Shown here: piece by piece, positions 1-8,200 of the stretch
Layout: each line of letters begins with the position of its first letter
Position numbering within the stretch: the stretch's first letter is position 1
Source of the DNA: a virus
IMG/VR virus record: IMGVR_UViG_3300050821_002669
Span: 1 to 21,678 of that record
Direction: 5' to 3' (one strand)
DNA: 21,678 bases
Program-made: the position numbers and the translations under genes
Notes under the pieces: generated by a model
What the model saw: only the letters and a program-made list of their open reading frames with translations
Databases searched by the model: none
Told to the model about the DNA's origin: nothing

Positions 1-2484
1 TTTAGCAAGATCGGCGACACCGAGCATACGCAACGGTTTGAGAAACTCGTCCGCAGTTTCAATCTCAACGAAGCGCAGATCAAGCAGCTCAACGAATCGA
101 TAGGCAAAACATCATCGCCGCTGGGTAACATCGCGTCGATGTTCGGCAAGGGCGGCCTGGCCTTCCTCGGGATCACGGCTGCCATCGAGATCGGCAGGAA
201 AGTCAACGAGGCTTTTCTCAAGCAGGCCGATCGGCAGATCGAGATCGCGCACGCTGCTGAGCGCATGGGCATCACAGGCGGCGCTCAACTCGAGAAAAAT
301 CTCGAGCAGATGGAGACGGTTCGCATCGATCGCCAGCGTGGCATGGTGATGATGGAGACCTTCGCCACCAAGCGGCTCGAGTTCTTGCGTCACTTTAGCC
401 AGTTCAAGCAGGAGATCAGAGAATCCACCCAGCTCGGATCCAGGGAAGCCCTCGAGCGCCACTTCAACGAGCTCGAAAACGCCCTCGATCCGAACGACTT
501 CATGAATGCGGTGCGCAAGTTTGCCCGCGGGATCAGGGAGGAATGGGAACGGCGCGGCGACCCCGGCAAGGGAGCCCTCGAAGAACGCAAATATCTCGAA
601 CGATGGTTTGGCCTCGACGACCTGCAGCACCTTCACGAAGACTTCATGAAGGTCTCGAAGGAGGAAGCAGAAGCCTTCGATCGCAACCTCAGGGTCGCGC
701 GCGAATATGTAAAGGTCACCACCGACATCAGTAACAACGTCGACAAGATCATTACATCGGTCGTGACGCAGACGCTTGAAGGTCTGGGGGTGATGGGAAT
801 TCTGCGCTCGATTAATGCGGGGCTCGAGAGCGCCGCGGAGCAGCATGCGCAGCTCGACATCATGACGCCGGAGGAGCGGCAAGCCTACATCGACAAGCTG
901 GTTGCGGAAGGCGATGCGGCTTGGCGCAAGGGAGTGTTGGATTGGCTGAAATCACAATTGGGCGCCCATAATCAGCCGCAGTCGCAGGATTTCCGTCAAC
1001 TGCAATTCGCTGATCTATCCGGAAACCAGCAGGATCTTCTCACCGAAGAAAAGCGCCTCGTCGAAAACCTGCAAATACTCAATGCGTTTTTGAGCGATCC
1101 CACGCGCAAGGAGTTCGGGCCGCAGTTTCACAACGCGCCGCAGGGCGGTGCGCGCGGTGAAAGCGATCCGATGCGGCCTCCAGATAACATCGCACAACCT
1201 GGCGGCGGCGCGGCGGCTGAGGCGGCCAAAGCGCCGGTGAAACCGCGCGGTGGCGTGGCGGGATCGGTCGACGAAGCTCTGAAGATGTTGGGTCTCAACG
1301 AGACCAAAGATCAGGAGACTCTCAAAAAATACATGCGGACCGGCGGCCGAGACGTTGCCGGTGACGATAATGCCTGGTGTGCGCGGTTCGTCAACATGAT
1401 CAACGTGAATGCGAGACTGCCAGGAAACAACTCCTGGGCCGCCAAGTCGTTCATGGACAAAGGATGGGGGACGAAGGTCGACCTCACGAAGGAGCCGGTC
1501 AAAACTGGCGACATCTTCACCAAAACGCGCGAGGGCGGCGGTCACGTCGGAGTCGCGACGGGCAACTACAGGGTCAACCCGGACACGGGCGAGACCGAAT
1601 ATGAGATGCTGTCGGGCAACATCGGCGAGAATAGGCCATCAACGTCAAAACCTGGTCAGACTGCAGGCGGCGGTGAAGTTGGTCTGACCTGGGAGACTCT
1701 CAGCGGCAAGACATCGTCTGGCGAGGCGGGCGGCGGCCACGGCGGCATCATCGACGTTCGCCGTGGTAAGTCGGCTGTTGATGAGCCTTACACCGGACCA
1801 GAGGAAGGCGCTGGCAAGGGCAAGCGGCTCGATCCGGAGCAACCAACGCTGACAGCGCAGCGTGCAGAGGGCACTGACGCTGACGCTGACGCTGACGCTC
1901 GAGCGGCGCGTTCGGTCGAGCTTTCTAAGGCTGCTGCTGCCAATAGACCGGGTGCAGAGTTTGAACAAAACATACCGGCGCTGAAGCAATTAAAGGAAGG
2001 CGATCTTCCAACTCTGTATTTCACAGCGGGAATTCCAATCAGAGAAGGAGGATATCAGGCATTGATGGAAGGTGCCGATCCGTCAATTCCGGTCGAGAAT
2101 CGCACTCAGCTTAGAAAATATGGCGTGAGGAGGCCCGAGTGGGAAAAAGGCGGGTCGATGGGATGGCAAGAGCGCAGACAACGATCCGATGAGCTCAAAG
2201 CGTCACAGGCACAGGAGTCCGAATTATCTCGAAGCTTGGGCGCTGGTCTTATTGGACAAGAATCAATTGATCTTCCACCGATTGATCGCTCCAGCGAGGA
2301 GCTCGATCGCGGGCGGCGTGATGTTGATCAGCACCTCAGCGATCAGCTCGACGTCAAGGGAAAACTCAACGTCGATGTGGAGGCTCCGAAAGGCACCGAG
2401 GTCAAAGCCAACGGTGGCGGAATGTTCGAGAACAACGTCAGCATTAATCGTCGCATTGAAGAACCAGCAGAGGCAGCAGCCTAA
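1..2484 (+). CDS. Tape-measure-like tail protein with CHAP/TIGR02594-like hydrolase module (5' partial)
   Basis: The frame is open from base 1, so the gene begins upstream and 827 codons are visible; the ATG at 139 is internal or a fallback start. The visible N-terminal part has a short Gly/Ala-rich hydrophobic stretch (about nt 145-205), then long charged helices (nt 210-1080) typical of the coiled parts of tail tape measures. A flexible Pro/Gly/Ala linker leads to a Cys-His hydrolase-like module: NAWCARF places the candidate nucleophile Cys at nt 1378 and GGGHVGV the His at nt 1543, the spacing seen in the TIGR02594/CHAP group of phage peptidoglycan hydrolases. The tail of the protein holds V-x-V and P-x-GTEV elements common at tape-measure C-termini. 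The stop overlaps the next start (TAATG). The upstream part resembles residues 74-150 of the next protein, suggesting paralogy. Tape-measure assignment is inferred from architecture and position. The hydrolase call rests on motifs and activity is untested. Confidence 0.72.
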   Translation, partial: FSKIGDTEHTQRFEKLVRSFNLNEAQIKQLNESIGKTSSPLGNIASMFGKGGLAFLGITAAIEIGRKVNEAFLKQADRQIEIAHAAERMGITGGAQLEKNLEQMETVRIDRQRGMVMMETFATKRLEFLRHFSQFKQEIRESTQLGSREALERHFNELENALDPNDFMNAVRKFARGIREEWERRGDPGKGALEERKYLERWFGLDDLQHLHEDFMKVSKEEAEAFDRNLRVAREYVKVTTDISNNVDKIITSVVTQTLEGLGVMGILRSINAGLESAAEQHAQLDIMTPEERQAYIDKLVAEGDAAWRKGVLDWLKSQLGAHNQPQSQDFRQLQFADLSGNQQDLLTEEKRLVENLQILNAFLSDPTRKEFGPQFHNAPQGGARGESDPMRPPDNIAQPGGGAAAEAAKAPVKPRGGVAGSVDEALKMLGLNETKDQETLKKYMRTGGRDVAGDDNAWCARFVNMINVNARLPGNNSWAAKSFMDKGWGTKVDLTKEPVKTGDIFTKTREGGGHVGVATGNYRVNPDTGETEYEMLSGNIGENRPSTSKPGQTAGGGEVGLTWETLSGKTSSGEAGGGHGGIIDVRRGKSAVDEPYTGPEEGAGKGKRLDPEQPTLTAQRAEGTDADADADARAARSVELSKAAAANRPGAEFEQNIPALKQLKEGDLPTLYFTAGIPIREGGYQALMEGADPSIPVENRTQLRKYGVRRPEWEKGGSMGWQERRQRSDELKASQAQESELSRSLGAGLIGQESIDLPPIDRSSEELDRGRRDVDQHLSDQLDVKGKLNVDVEAPKGTEVKANGGGMFENNVSINRRIEEPAEAAA
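1876..1899 (+). repeat. (GACGCT)4 hexanucleotide repeat
   Basis: Four perfect in-frame copies of GACGCT encode an Asp-Ala-Asp-Ala run in the linker downstream of the hydrolase-like module. Copy number could vary by slippage without breaking the frame. Confidence 0.9.
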
Positions 2485-5400
2485 TGCCCGGCCAGTTTGA
2501 CGAGCTCAGGCTTCAGGTCTCGCTGGTCGACAACGCGACAGCGCAGCTCAAGTCGATCAAGTCGTCGCTCGACGATCTCGGCACGGGCAATCAGGCGGCC
2601 AATATGGAGCGCCTGAAGCGCCACACCAGCGAAGTTGACGAGGCGCTGCGCAAACTAATCGAGACGGTATCGAAGGGACCAAAGGGCTTTCTCGATCTCG
2701 GCCGCGGTGTCGCGATTGCGGGGATCAGCTTGGGAACCTTTGGGTTGGCCGCCGAGAAAACTATGTCGGCGCTCAACTCGATGACGAAATCATTGCAAGA
2801 GCTGGGGCACGTCGCACGCTCAACCGGCGTCGACCCGGCGGCGATCAAGGCGATTGAAGAGGCCTATCTACGCAGTGGCCAAACGATCGAAAAGGCGCGC
2901 GCCGATATCAAAGGTTTTGCGGACGCGTTGGTCGATCTTGAACGGACGAGCAGTCATGTCCGCAATCAGCTTCTGGCCCCTTATGCCAATGACAGGGCAG
3001 TCCAAGACGAGATCCGGAAGGCTCTCGATGCCATCAATCAAGCGCCCGACTTCCTGTCGAAGATGGAGGCGTACAGGAAAGGGATCGACGAGCTTTACGA
3101 GTCGGTCGCGAAACTGCGAAGCCCGGAGCAGGCCAGAGCGCTCAGAGAGTCGTTCGAAAAGCAGTTAGGCGCGCCTGGCGCGTTGCACATAAGGGAGCCG
3201 TTCCAGAAGCTGAGCGATGCGCAGGCGGAGAGCCTGCGAAAGAAAATTGAGCAGGCCGATCAATATCAAAAAATCACGACGAACATTTCTTTGAACTGGG
3301 CGGCGATCGTTAAGTCGATGCAGACCAACTTGATGGACAGCGGGCTGATCAAGGCCCTGAAGTGGATCGACGATATCCTGATCAAGTGGCGCACATCTCA
3401 GCTCAAGAGCCCGGAGCAGAAGGCGGGAGAAGTGGCCTCTAAACGCCCGCCGTCCGCGCCGGTGGCGCGACCGCAAGGAGCCCGGCCATATAATCCGCGG
3501 TCGCCAACGCGCCTATTCGGCGGCGGTGAAACCGACGGCATGGGCGGCGGCAACACCGACATCCGCAGCCTGGGCATCCCGGCGATCGGCGATCTCATGG
3601 GAGCTCCGGTCAACACGCAAATCCGGGCGCAAACCGACCTGGGTGCCGGCACCGGTTGGCGCGGCATGCCGCTATCGCGCAACATCGAACAGACTCGCGG
3701 CACCGCGCTCCTGGAGCAGCAGAATGCCGGAGCCAAATCGCTGATCGCCGAGATCCATCGGCTGAACGCGCTCCTCTCTGGCGAAGAAAAACCGGAAGGC
3801 CAGAAGTTTGGCCTGCTGTCGTTTGGGGGCCGAGGTGGCAGAGGATGGGGCGCCGGGCCATACCCTAGCGCTGGCGACGGCAGGAGCCCAACTGGCGACG
3901 GTAGAGGCCCAACCGGCGACGGCAAGACGCCGGGCGGCACGCGGCAGGACGGGACGACGCAGCCGCCGCCGTCGGCGGCTCCCCCTGGGAGCGCTCCTGG
4001 TGGAGTCGGCGTTGCCGGACCGTATGGCAAACAGATGCCGCCATGGGGCACGACCACGACTGGACCCACGGACTACGGCGGCGGCACTGGCGGCGGCGTT
4101 GCTGGTGGTGTTCCAGGTCTACCTGGCGGCCCGTCGGGGCGCGCGCTGACGCTCGAGGAGCGCAAGCGTCTTGGTGGTGGGCCTCCTCCCGGTGCGACTG
4201 ATCCGGCCATTCCTTCGGGCGTACTCGCGATCGCGCAGAAGGTTGCGCTCACCGATGGACCGGCGGGCGTCAATGCCATCTTGAAAAAGTACGGATACAG
4301 CAAGTCGGACGCTTGGTGCGGCATGTTCGCTGCCTCGGTGGTCAAAGAGGCGGGTGGAACGCCGCCAAAGAATCCAGAGGTTGCGTCGAACTGGCGGGTG
4401 GCCCCGGGGACCGAAGAAGTCGCAAACCCGCAGCCGGGCGACATCGCTGTCAGACGACCAGAGTTTCATGGACGACTCGGGAGCGGACAAACCGGAGTCA
4501 CTGGCAGTCACGTCACGTTCGTCGAAACTGTTGATCCGAAGACTGGGAAGTTCATTGGCTTAGGCGGCAACCAGGGACGAATCGAAAGCCCCTTCGATAT
4601 CCGCAAGTATCAGTACTATCGCTACGTGCAGCCACCGCAACCGGCGCAGCAACCGGCGCAGCAACCGGCGCAGGCGCAGCCGGGACAGCAGCCAGTAGCG
4701 CCGGGAGCGGTGCCGCAGCCGCAGCCGGGAGCGCAGCAGCCAGCGGCGCAGCCGGCAGCGCCGCAGCAGGCAACAGGAGATCCAGCCGAAACGCTCGCCA
4801 GAGAAGGGAAGGTACCGACGCAAGCGCAGCTCATGGACAAGAGCCGAGGAACGGTGGGCCAGCGTTTCCAAAATCCGTTCAACATGTGGTTTGGCCCGAC
4901 AGGAAAATATACCAAACCATTTGGTGCGATTAAGCCGGGCATTGCGACCTCGCAGTACGATCAGCCTGCGGCGTTTCCAACTAAGACCGCCGGTGCCGCT
5001 GCTGCAATTAGAATGATGGCCGAGAGCCCGCTTTACGCGCAGCGCAAAGGCGGGGCGACTCTCGATGAGATTATCCAGACTTGGGTCGATCCGACCGGCA
5101 AGCGGAAAGGGTATGGCAAGACTATCTCGGATGCCACCGGCATTCCTGGCAACACGAAGATGACGCGAGAGTTTCTGAATTCGGATGCTGGCATAAAATG
5201 GCTTCAAGCAGTGTCACGTTTCGAAACCAAATGGGAAGCCGGGCCTCCACTGAATGAAGCGGAAATGAAACGCGCGCGTGATGCCGCGTTGCGGGTAAAT
5301 CCATCGGCGCCGTCCGCGGCGGCAACGTCAGCGACCGCGGCAACGGCCCAGCCGGAGCCAACAGCAAAGCCGCCGCAGCCACCGCCGCCAGCAACACCGC

Positions 5401-5765
5401 CAGTCAATCCGAGCACCGCTCTTTACGACAGATTGAGAGAGCAGGAGAAAGACCATCGAGAGCGCACCGAGGCGATGGCCGCAGCCAAGAAGCGCGAGGA
5501 GGATCAGATCGGTCGCGATAACTCGACGCGTTTCGATATGAACGATGCACGCTCGCGGCTCGACAAGATCCTGTCGCCGAGAAAGGTCAACGGCTCCGGC
5601 GACATCAAGGTCAGCGTTCGCGGCCCGCGCGCGCAGGCGCGGTCGCAGCAGGTCCTCAAGAAAACTCCTTGGCATCGCATGCACCAGGGCGAGCGGGCCT
5701 CACCCGGACCGTCGCAGCCGACCGCGGCGACCGGCGAGAGCCACGATCCCAATCTCGACAGCTAG
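2484..5765 (+). CDS. Tape-measure-like tail protein with two cell-wall hydrolase-like domains
   Basis: The 1093-aa protein starts with FDELRLQVSLVDNAT, a typical tape-measure opening, followed by coiled helices (20-65), a Gly-rich hydrophobic segment (74-90) and further helices to about 310. A long Gly/Pro-rich linker (about 320-560) contains a GDGR(S/G)PT repeat. Residues 580-710 form a CHAP/TIGR02594-like module with DAWCGMF (Cys612), GSHVTFVE (His676) and a GGNQ signature. A Gln/Pro/Ala linker follows (720-765). Residues about 795-922 resemble the lysozyme-like domain found in phage structural proteins (NPFNMWFGP start, FPTKTAGAAAA, TLDEIIQTWVDP, ATGIPGNTKM). The C-terminus is a charged helix with a V-x-V element. 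The start overlaps the previous stop by one base (TAATG), implying translational coupling. It probably sets or fills the tail tube and is ejected to breach the wall. Reading it as a tape measure and not a separate ejected lysin is inference. Confidence 0.77.
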   Translation: MPGQFDELRLQVSLVDNATAQLKSIKSSLDDLGTGNQAANMERLKRHTSEVDEALRKLIETVSKGPKGFLDLGRGVAIAGISLGTFGLAAEKTMSALNSMTKSLQELGHVARSTGVDPAAIKAIEEAYLRSGQTIEKARADIKGFADALVDLERTSSHVRNQLLAPYANDRAVQDEIRKALDAINQAPDFLSKMEAYRKGIDELYESVAKLRSPEQARALRESFEKQLGAPGALHIREPFQKLSDAQAESLRKKIEQADQYQKITTNISLNWAAIVKSMQTNLMDSGLIKALKWIDDILIKWRTSQLKSPEQKAGEVASKRPPSAPVARPQGARPYNPRSPTRLFGGGETDGMGGGNTDIRSLGIPAIGDLMGAPVNTQIRAQTDLGAGTGWRGMPLSRNIEQTRGTALLEQQNAGAKSLIAEIHRLNALLSGEEKPEGQKFGLLSFGGRGGRGWGAGPYPSAGDGRSPTGDGRGPTGDGKTPGGTRQDGTTQPPPSAAPPGSAPGGVGVAGPYGKQMPPWGTTTTGPTDYGGGTGGGVAGGVPGLPGGPSGRALTLEERKRLGGGPPPGATDPAIPSGVLAIAQKVALTDGPAGVNAILKKYGYSKSDAWCGMFAASVVKEAGGTPPKNPEVASNWRVAPGTEEVANPQPGDIAVRRPEFHGRLGSGQTGVTGSHVTFVETVDPKTGKFIGLGGNQGRIESPFDIRKYQYYRYVQPPQPAQQPAQQPAQAQPGQQPVAPGAVPQPQPGAQQPAAQPAAPQQATGDPAETLAREGKVPTQAQLMDKSRGTVGQRFQNPFNMWFGPTGKYTKPFGAIKPGIATSQYDQPAAFPTKTAGAAAAIRMMAESPLYAQRKGGATLDEIIQTWVDPTGKRKGYGKTISDATGIPGNTKMTREFLNSDAGIKWLQAVSRFETKWEAGPPLNEAEMKRARDAALRVNPSAPSAAATSATAATAQPEPTAKPPQPPPPATPPVNPSTALYDRLREQEKDHRERTEAMAAAKKREEDQIGRDNSTRFDMNDARSRLDKILSPRKVNGSGDIKVSVRGPRAQARSQQVLKKTPWHRMHQGERASPGPSQPTAATGESHDPNLDS
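3873..3935 (+). repeat. 21-bp tandem repeat, three copies, in linker
   Basis: Three degenerate 21-nt units encode GDGRSPT, GDGRGPT and GDGKTPG in the Gly/Pro-rich linker of the second tape-measure-like protein. The units stay in frame and probably arose by slippage. Confidence 0.8.
4641..4673 (+). repeat. 12-bp tandem repeat (CCGGCGCAGCAA)
   Basis: About 2.8 perfect copies encode PAQQ units at the start of a Gln/Pro/Ala linker between the CHAP-like and lysozyme-like domains. Looser copies of the same composition continue to about 4770. Confidence 0.85.
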
Positions 5766-5775
5766 GATTTAGATC

Positions 5776-6306
5776 ATGGCTATCGCGACGATTCGTGATC
5801 TGGCGCAGGTTTCGCCATGGCGGCAAAGGCTCTTGCCGGCGAATTTCGACGGCACACTATTCCATGTTGAGGTTGGATCGATGGAGGGCGGCCGTCGAAT
5901 CGCAACTCATGAGTTTCCAAAAAAAGATCTGCCTTATAGCGAAGACATGGGGCGCAAGGCGACCGAGTTCACGGTCCGCGGCTACATCATTCAGTTTGTC
6001 AAAGACACCGGCGTCGACCTCTATCGTCGCGACTACACGATCGCCCGCAATTTGCTGCAGGAGCGGCTCGACACCGGCGGCTATGGAACGTTGCAGCTCC
6101 CGATGATGCGGCCGAAGACGGTCGTTTGCTCGCGCTATCGAATGACGGAAGAGGACAAGCTTGGCGGCTACGTCACGTTCGATATGACCTTCGTCGAGCT
6201 CGGCGCACCGCCGTTCAAGCCGACTGTCGACGCGACGGGGAATCTGATTGCGCAGTCCGAGGCACTCAAGCAACAAATCATTGCCGCACTATCGCTGAGT
6301 CACTGA
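5776..6306 (+). CDS. DNA-circularisation-family (Mu gpN-like) baseplate hub protein, N-terminal part
   Basis: This 176-aa protein matches the N-terminal domain of the DNA_circ_N family (Mu gpN/gp43). Visible elements are SPWRQRLLPANFDG (13-26), the GGRRIATHEFP strand (38-48), PYSEDMGRKATEF (53-65), a GYGTLQLP motif (102-109) and a late FVELG stretch. In Mu this protein sits at the tail tube-baseplate junction. The family name 'DNA circularisation' is historical and probably misleading for function. The usual protein carries a C-terminal region as well; here that region seems to be the next ORF, which begins one base after this stop. The ATG at 5776 is the natural start because SPWRQRLLPA lies at the expected distance from the N-terminus. 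No strong Shine-Dalgarno is seen in the 10-base gap, so coupling to the upstream gene is likely. Confidence 0.83.
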   Translation: MAIATIRDLAQVSPWRQRLLPANFDGTLFHVEVGSMEGGRRIATHEFPKKDLPYSEDMGRKATEFTVRGYIIQFVKDTGVDLYRRDYTIARNLLQERLDTGGYGTLQLPMMRPKTVVCSRYRMTEEDKLGGYVTFDMTFVELGAPPFKPTVDATGNLIAQSEALKQQIIAALSLSH

Positions 6307-6307
6307 A

Positions 6308-6979
6308 ATGTATATCGGCGATGTCAACGAAGCGGTTCCGATCTGCGACCGGGTGCTCGGCTATATGCTCGCGATTACAGCGACCCGCGGTCGGGTTGGT
6401 GCGGATATGCGGACCGCGATCGGAGACTTTCTCGCCAATGCGGCAACGCTCCTGAGCAACGATCTGGCCGGTCCGCCGCTTGCCGACATCTTTGACAAGT
6501 CGCTTCTGGCTGGCATCACGCTCACCCAGCTCGACGCCGTCCGGGCGAACGCAGTCACTGAGGCGCCAAAGTCGGTCGGCGCACTGCTGATCAAGAACGC
6601 ATTGATCAACTTCACACTGGTGGTCGAGGCACGAGTGATCGCGCAGACGACATTCGTCAGCCACGAGGACGCCAACGCAATGAAGCTGCGAATGAACGAC
6701 GCCTTTGCACCGATGGAGGAAATCGCGGCCGACGACATGGATCAGATGACCTATCAGGCTTTGGTCCGGCTGCATGCGGCAATCACGTTCTTCCTGATCG
6801 AAACCGCGCGGCCGCTGCCGCAGATGCTGGGATTTCAATTCTATTCGCCATCGATCCCGACGCTCATTGCGGCTTATCGGCTCTATGCCGATGCCTCACG
6901 CGCCGACGAGCTCAGGGCGGAAAACAGAGTCGTACATCCGGCGTTTATGCGGCCAAGCGGCAAGGCGCTATCGAATTAA
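6308..6979 (+). CDS. DNA-circularisation-family protein, C-terminal part as a separate ORF
   Basis: The 223-aa protein is largely helical. It carries what is normally the C-terminal half of gpN-like proteins: ALVRLHAAITFFL (151-163), an LPQM segment, IPTLIAAYRLYADASRADEL (183-202) and VVHPAFM (208-214). It starts one base after the TGA of the N-terminal half and in a different frame, so two polypeptides are expected, presumably assembling together at the tube-baseplate junction. The TGA-A-ATG arrangement looks like re-initiation and not a simple point disruption. Function is inferred from the match to the family's C-terminal part and from gene order; a biochemical role cannot be read from the sequence. 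Confidence 0.78.
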   Translation: MYIGDVNEAVPICDRVLGYMLAITATRGRVGADMRTAIGDFLANAATLLSNDLAGPPLADIFDKSLLAGITLTQLDAVRANAVTEAPKSVGALLIKNALINFTLVVEARVIAQTTFVSHEDANAMKLRMNDAFAPMEEIAADDMDQMTYQALVRLHAAITFFLIETARPLPQMLGFQFYSPSIPTLIAAYRLYADASRADELRAENRVVHPAFMRPSGKALSN

Positions 6980-6982
6980 GGA
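6978..6982 (+). promoter_or_regulatory. Ribosome binding site for the GTG start at 6989
   Basis: AAGGA overlaps the stop of the upstream gene and lies six bases before the GTG. It supports GTG initiation of the gp44-like hub gene. Confidence 0.65.
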
Positions 6983-6988
6983 ACGCGC

Positions 6989-8185
6989 GTGGCCTTCACA
7001 GATGTTATCTCGCAACCGCCATACCCCGGCGCGAAGAAAGAAGAGATTGCCGAGCTATTCGTCGGCGATCTTATGTACTCGGATTGGGAGACAATCTTTG
7101 TTCAGCACCGTTGGATGGACGCGTGGCCGATCTTCCGCTTCACCGCGGCCGAGCGCTTCGATCCACAAACAAACAAACCGATGCTTTGGGAGACGGTTCA
7201 GGTTAAACCTGGAAACCTCGTGGCCATCAAGCTCGGCGGCGAGCTCGCGATCACTGGCTATGTGACCACCCGGCAAACGGCCTACGACGCCCACAGCCAT
7301 GCCGTCTCGATCCAAGGTGTCGGCGTGCAGTGGCGAGTCTGGCGCGGTTCCATTCTCGATAAGAGCCAAGAGTTTCAAGGCGATTACAAGGCTGTTGCCA
7401 CGCAAGTCCTCAAGCCGTTCGGCGTCACGCCGAAATTCGTTGGTAACATCGATTCGACTCCATTTGATGGCGGAGCTCATAATGAGATCGGAGAATCTGT
7501 TTTCCAATTCCTCGAGAAACTCGGGCGCACGCGCAAAGTCATTCTTGCCGCCGACCATGAGGGCAATCTGGTTTTCGTCGGCGACCACGTGTCAGATACC
7601 GTCGACACGTTGACCGAAGGCGAGAACATCAAATCCTGTCAGTGCGTGATTAAGATCGAGGAGCAATACGATTTGTATATGGCGCGCGGTCAAGTCAAAC
7701 GCTCGGACGACAGCTCGCCACCGAAAGCAGCACAACAGGAAGCGATGGTGAAAGGGACTCTGCCGTTTTATTCCCCGATCCTTGTGCCGATGGAGCAACC
7801 CGTAAAGCAACAGCACGAACTCGATCTTCGCGCTGAGTTTGAGGCAAATCTGGGTGAGGGCTCCATCATCGAGGCAACTGTCATTGTCTACGGCTGGTTC
7901 ACCCGCTCGGGTACGCTCTGGGCGCAGCTTTGCGGACAATCCGTCACTCTCAACTCGCCGATGACGGCTCTGCCCGTCGGCACGAAACTAGCGATCCGAT
8001 CGGTGACCTCTACGCAGGATAGTCAGTCGGGGACGCAGACCACGCTCGATCTCGTCGCGGGCTGGCTGCTCAATGACAAGGGCATCGTCCAAGCCGCAGC
8101 GCCGGTTCCCCCGGCACCAGGATCCGCCACATCTACTCCGGCCCAGCCCGCGGTGAGCGGCGACCCACAAGCGGGCCCAGGTTAA
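6989..8185 (+). CDS. Mu gp44 (P)-like baseplate hub protein
   Basis: The 398-aa protein has the size and layout of the Mu gp44/P2 gpD/T4 gp27-type hub that connects the tail tube to the spike. Early residues hold a beta domain with FRFTAAE and PGNLVAIKLGGELAITGYV (74-92). A Tyr/Asp/Ser-rich turn and VSIQGVGVQWRV (106-117) follow, the usual signature before the switch segment. Next come PFGVTPKFVG, a GE(S)VFQFLEKLGRTRKV helix (168-184), and EGNLVF (191-196), the standard 'reads a local coordinate and returns' part of this family. The last 30 residues are Pro/Ala-rich and disordered. The GTG start is supported by an AAGGA element overlapping the upstream stop. It follows the gpN-like pair and precedes the gp45-like spike, as in Mu. 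Confidence 0.87.
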   Translation: MAFTDVISQPPYPGAKKEEIAELFVGDLMYSDWETIFVQHRWMDAWPIFRFTAAERFDPQTNKPMLWETVQVKPGNLVAIKLGGELAITGYVTTRQTAYDAHSHAVSIQGVGVQWRVWRGSILDKSQEFQGDYKAVATQVLKPFGVTPKFVGNIDSTPFDGGAHNEIGESVFQFLEKLGRTRKVILAADHEGNLVFVGDHVSDTVDTLTEGENIKSCQCVIKIEEQYDLYMARGQVKRSDDSSPPKAAQQEAMVKGTLPFYSPILVPMEQPVKQQHELDLRAEFEANLGEGSIIEATVIVYGWFTRSGTLWAQLCGQSVTLNSPMTALPVGTKLAIRSVTSTQDSQSGTQTTLDLVAGWLLNDKGIVQAAAPVPPAPGSATSTPAQPAVSGDPQAGPG

Positions 8186-8186
8186 T

Positions 8187-8197
8187 AAAGGAAAGGA
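8187..8197 (+). promoter_or_regulatory. Strong ribosome binding site for the spike gene
   Basis: A purine-rich run containing AGGAAAGGA lies just after the gp44-like stop and ends three bases before the ATG at 8201; the first GGA sits at an ideal distance. It is one of the strongest Shine-Dalgarno matches in the window. Confidence 0.6.
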
Positions 8198-8200
8198 CAC

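Noticed and set aside
112-882. Long minus-strand ORF of 256 codons opposite the first tape-measure-like gene
   Set aside because: It mirrors the GC-rich plus-strand coding frame, has no ribosome site or family motif, and the plus-strand protein is coherent.
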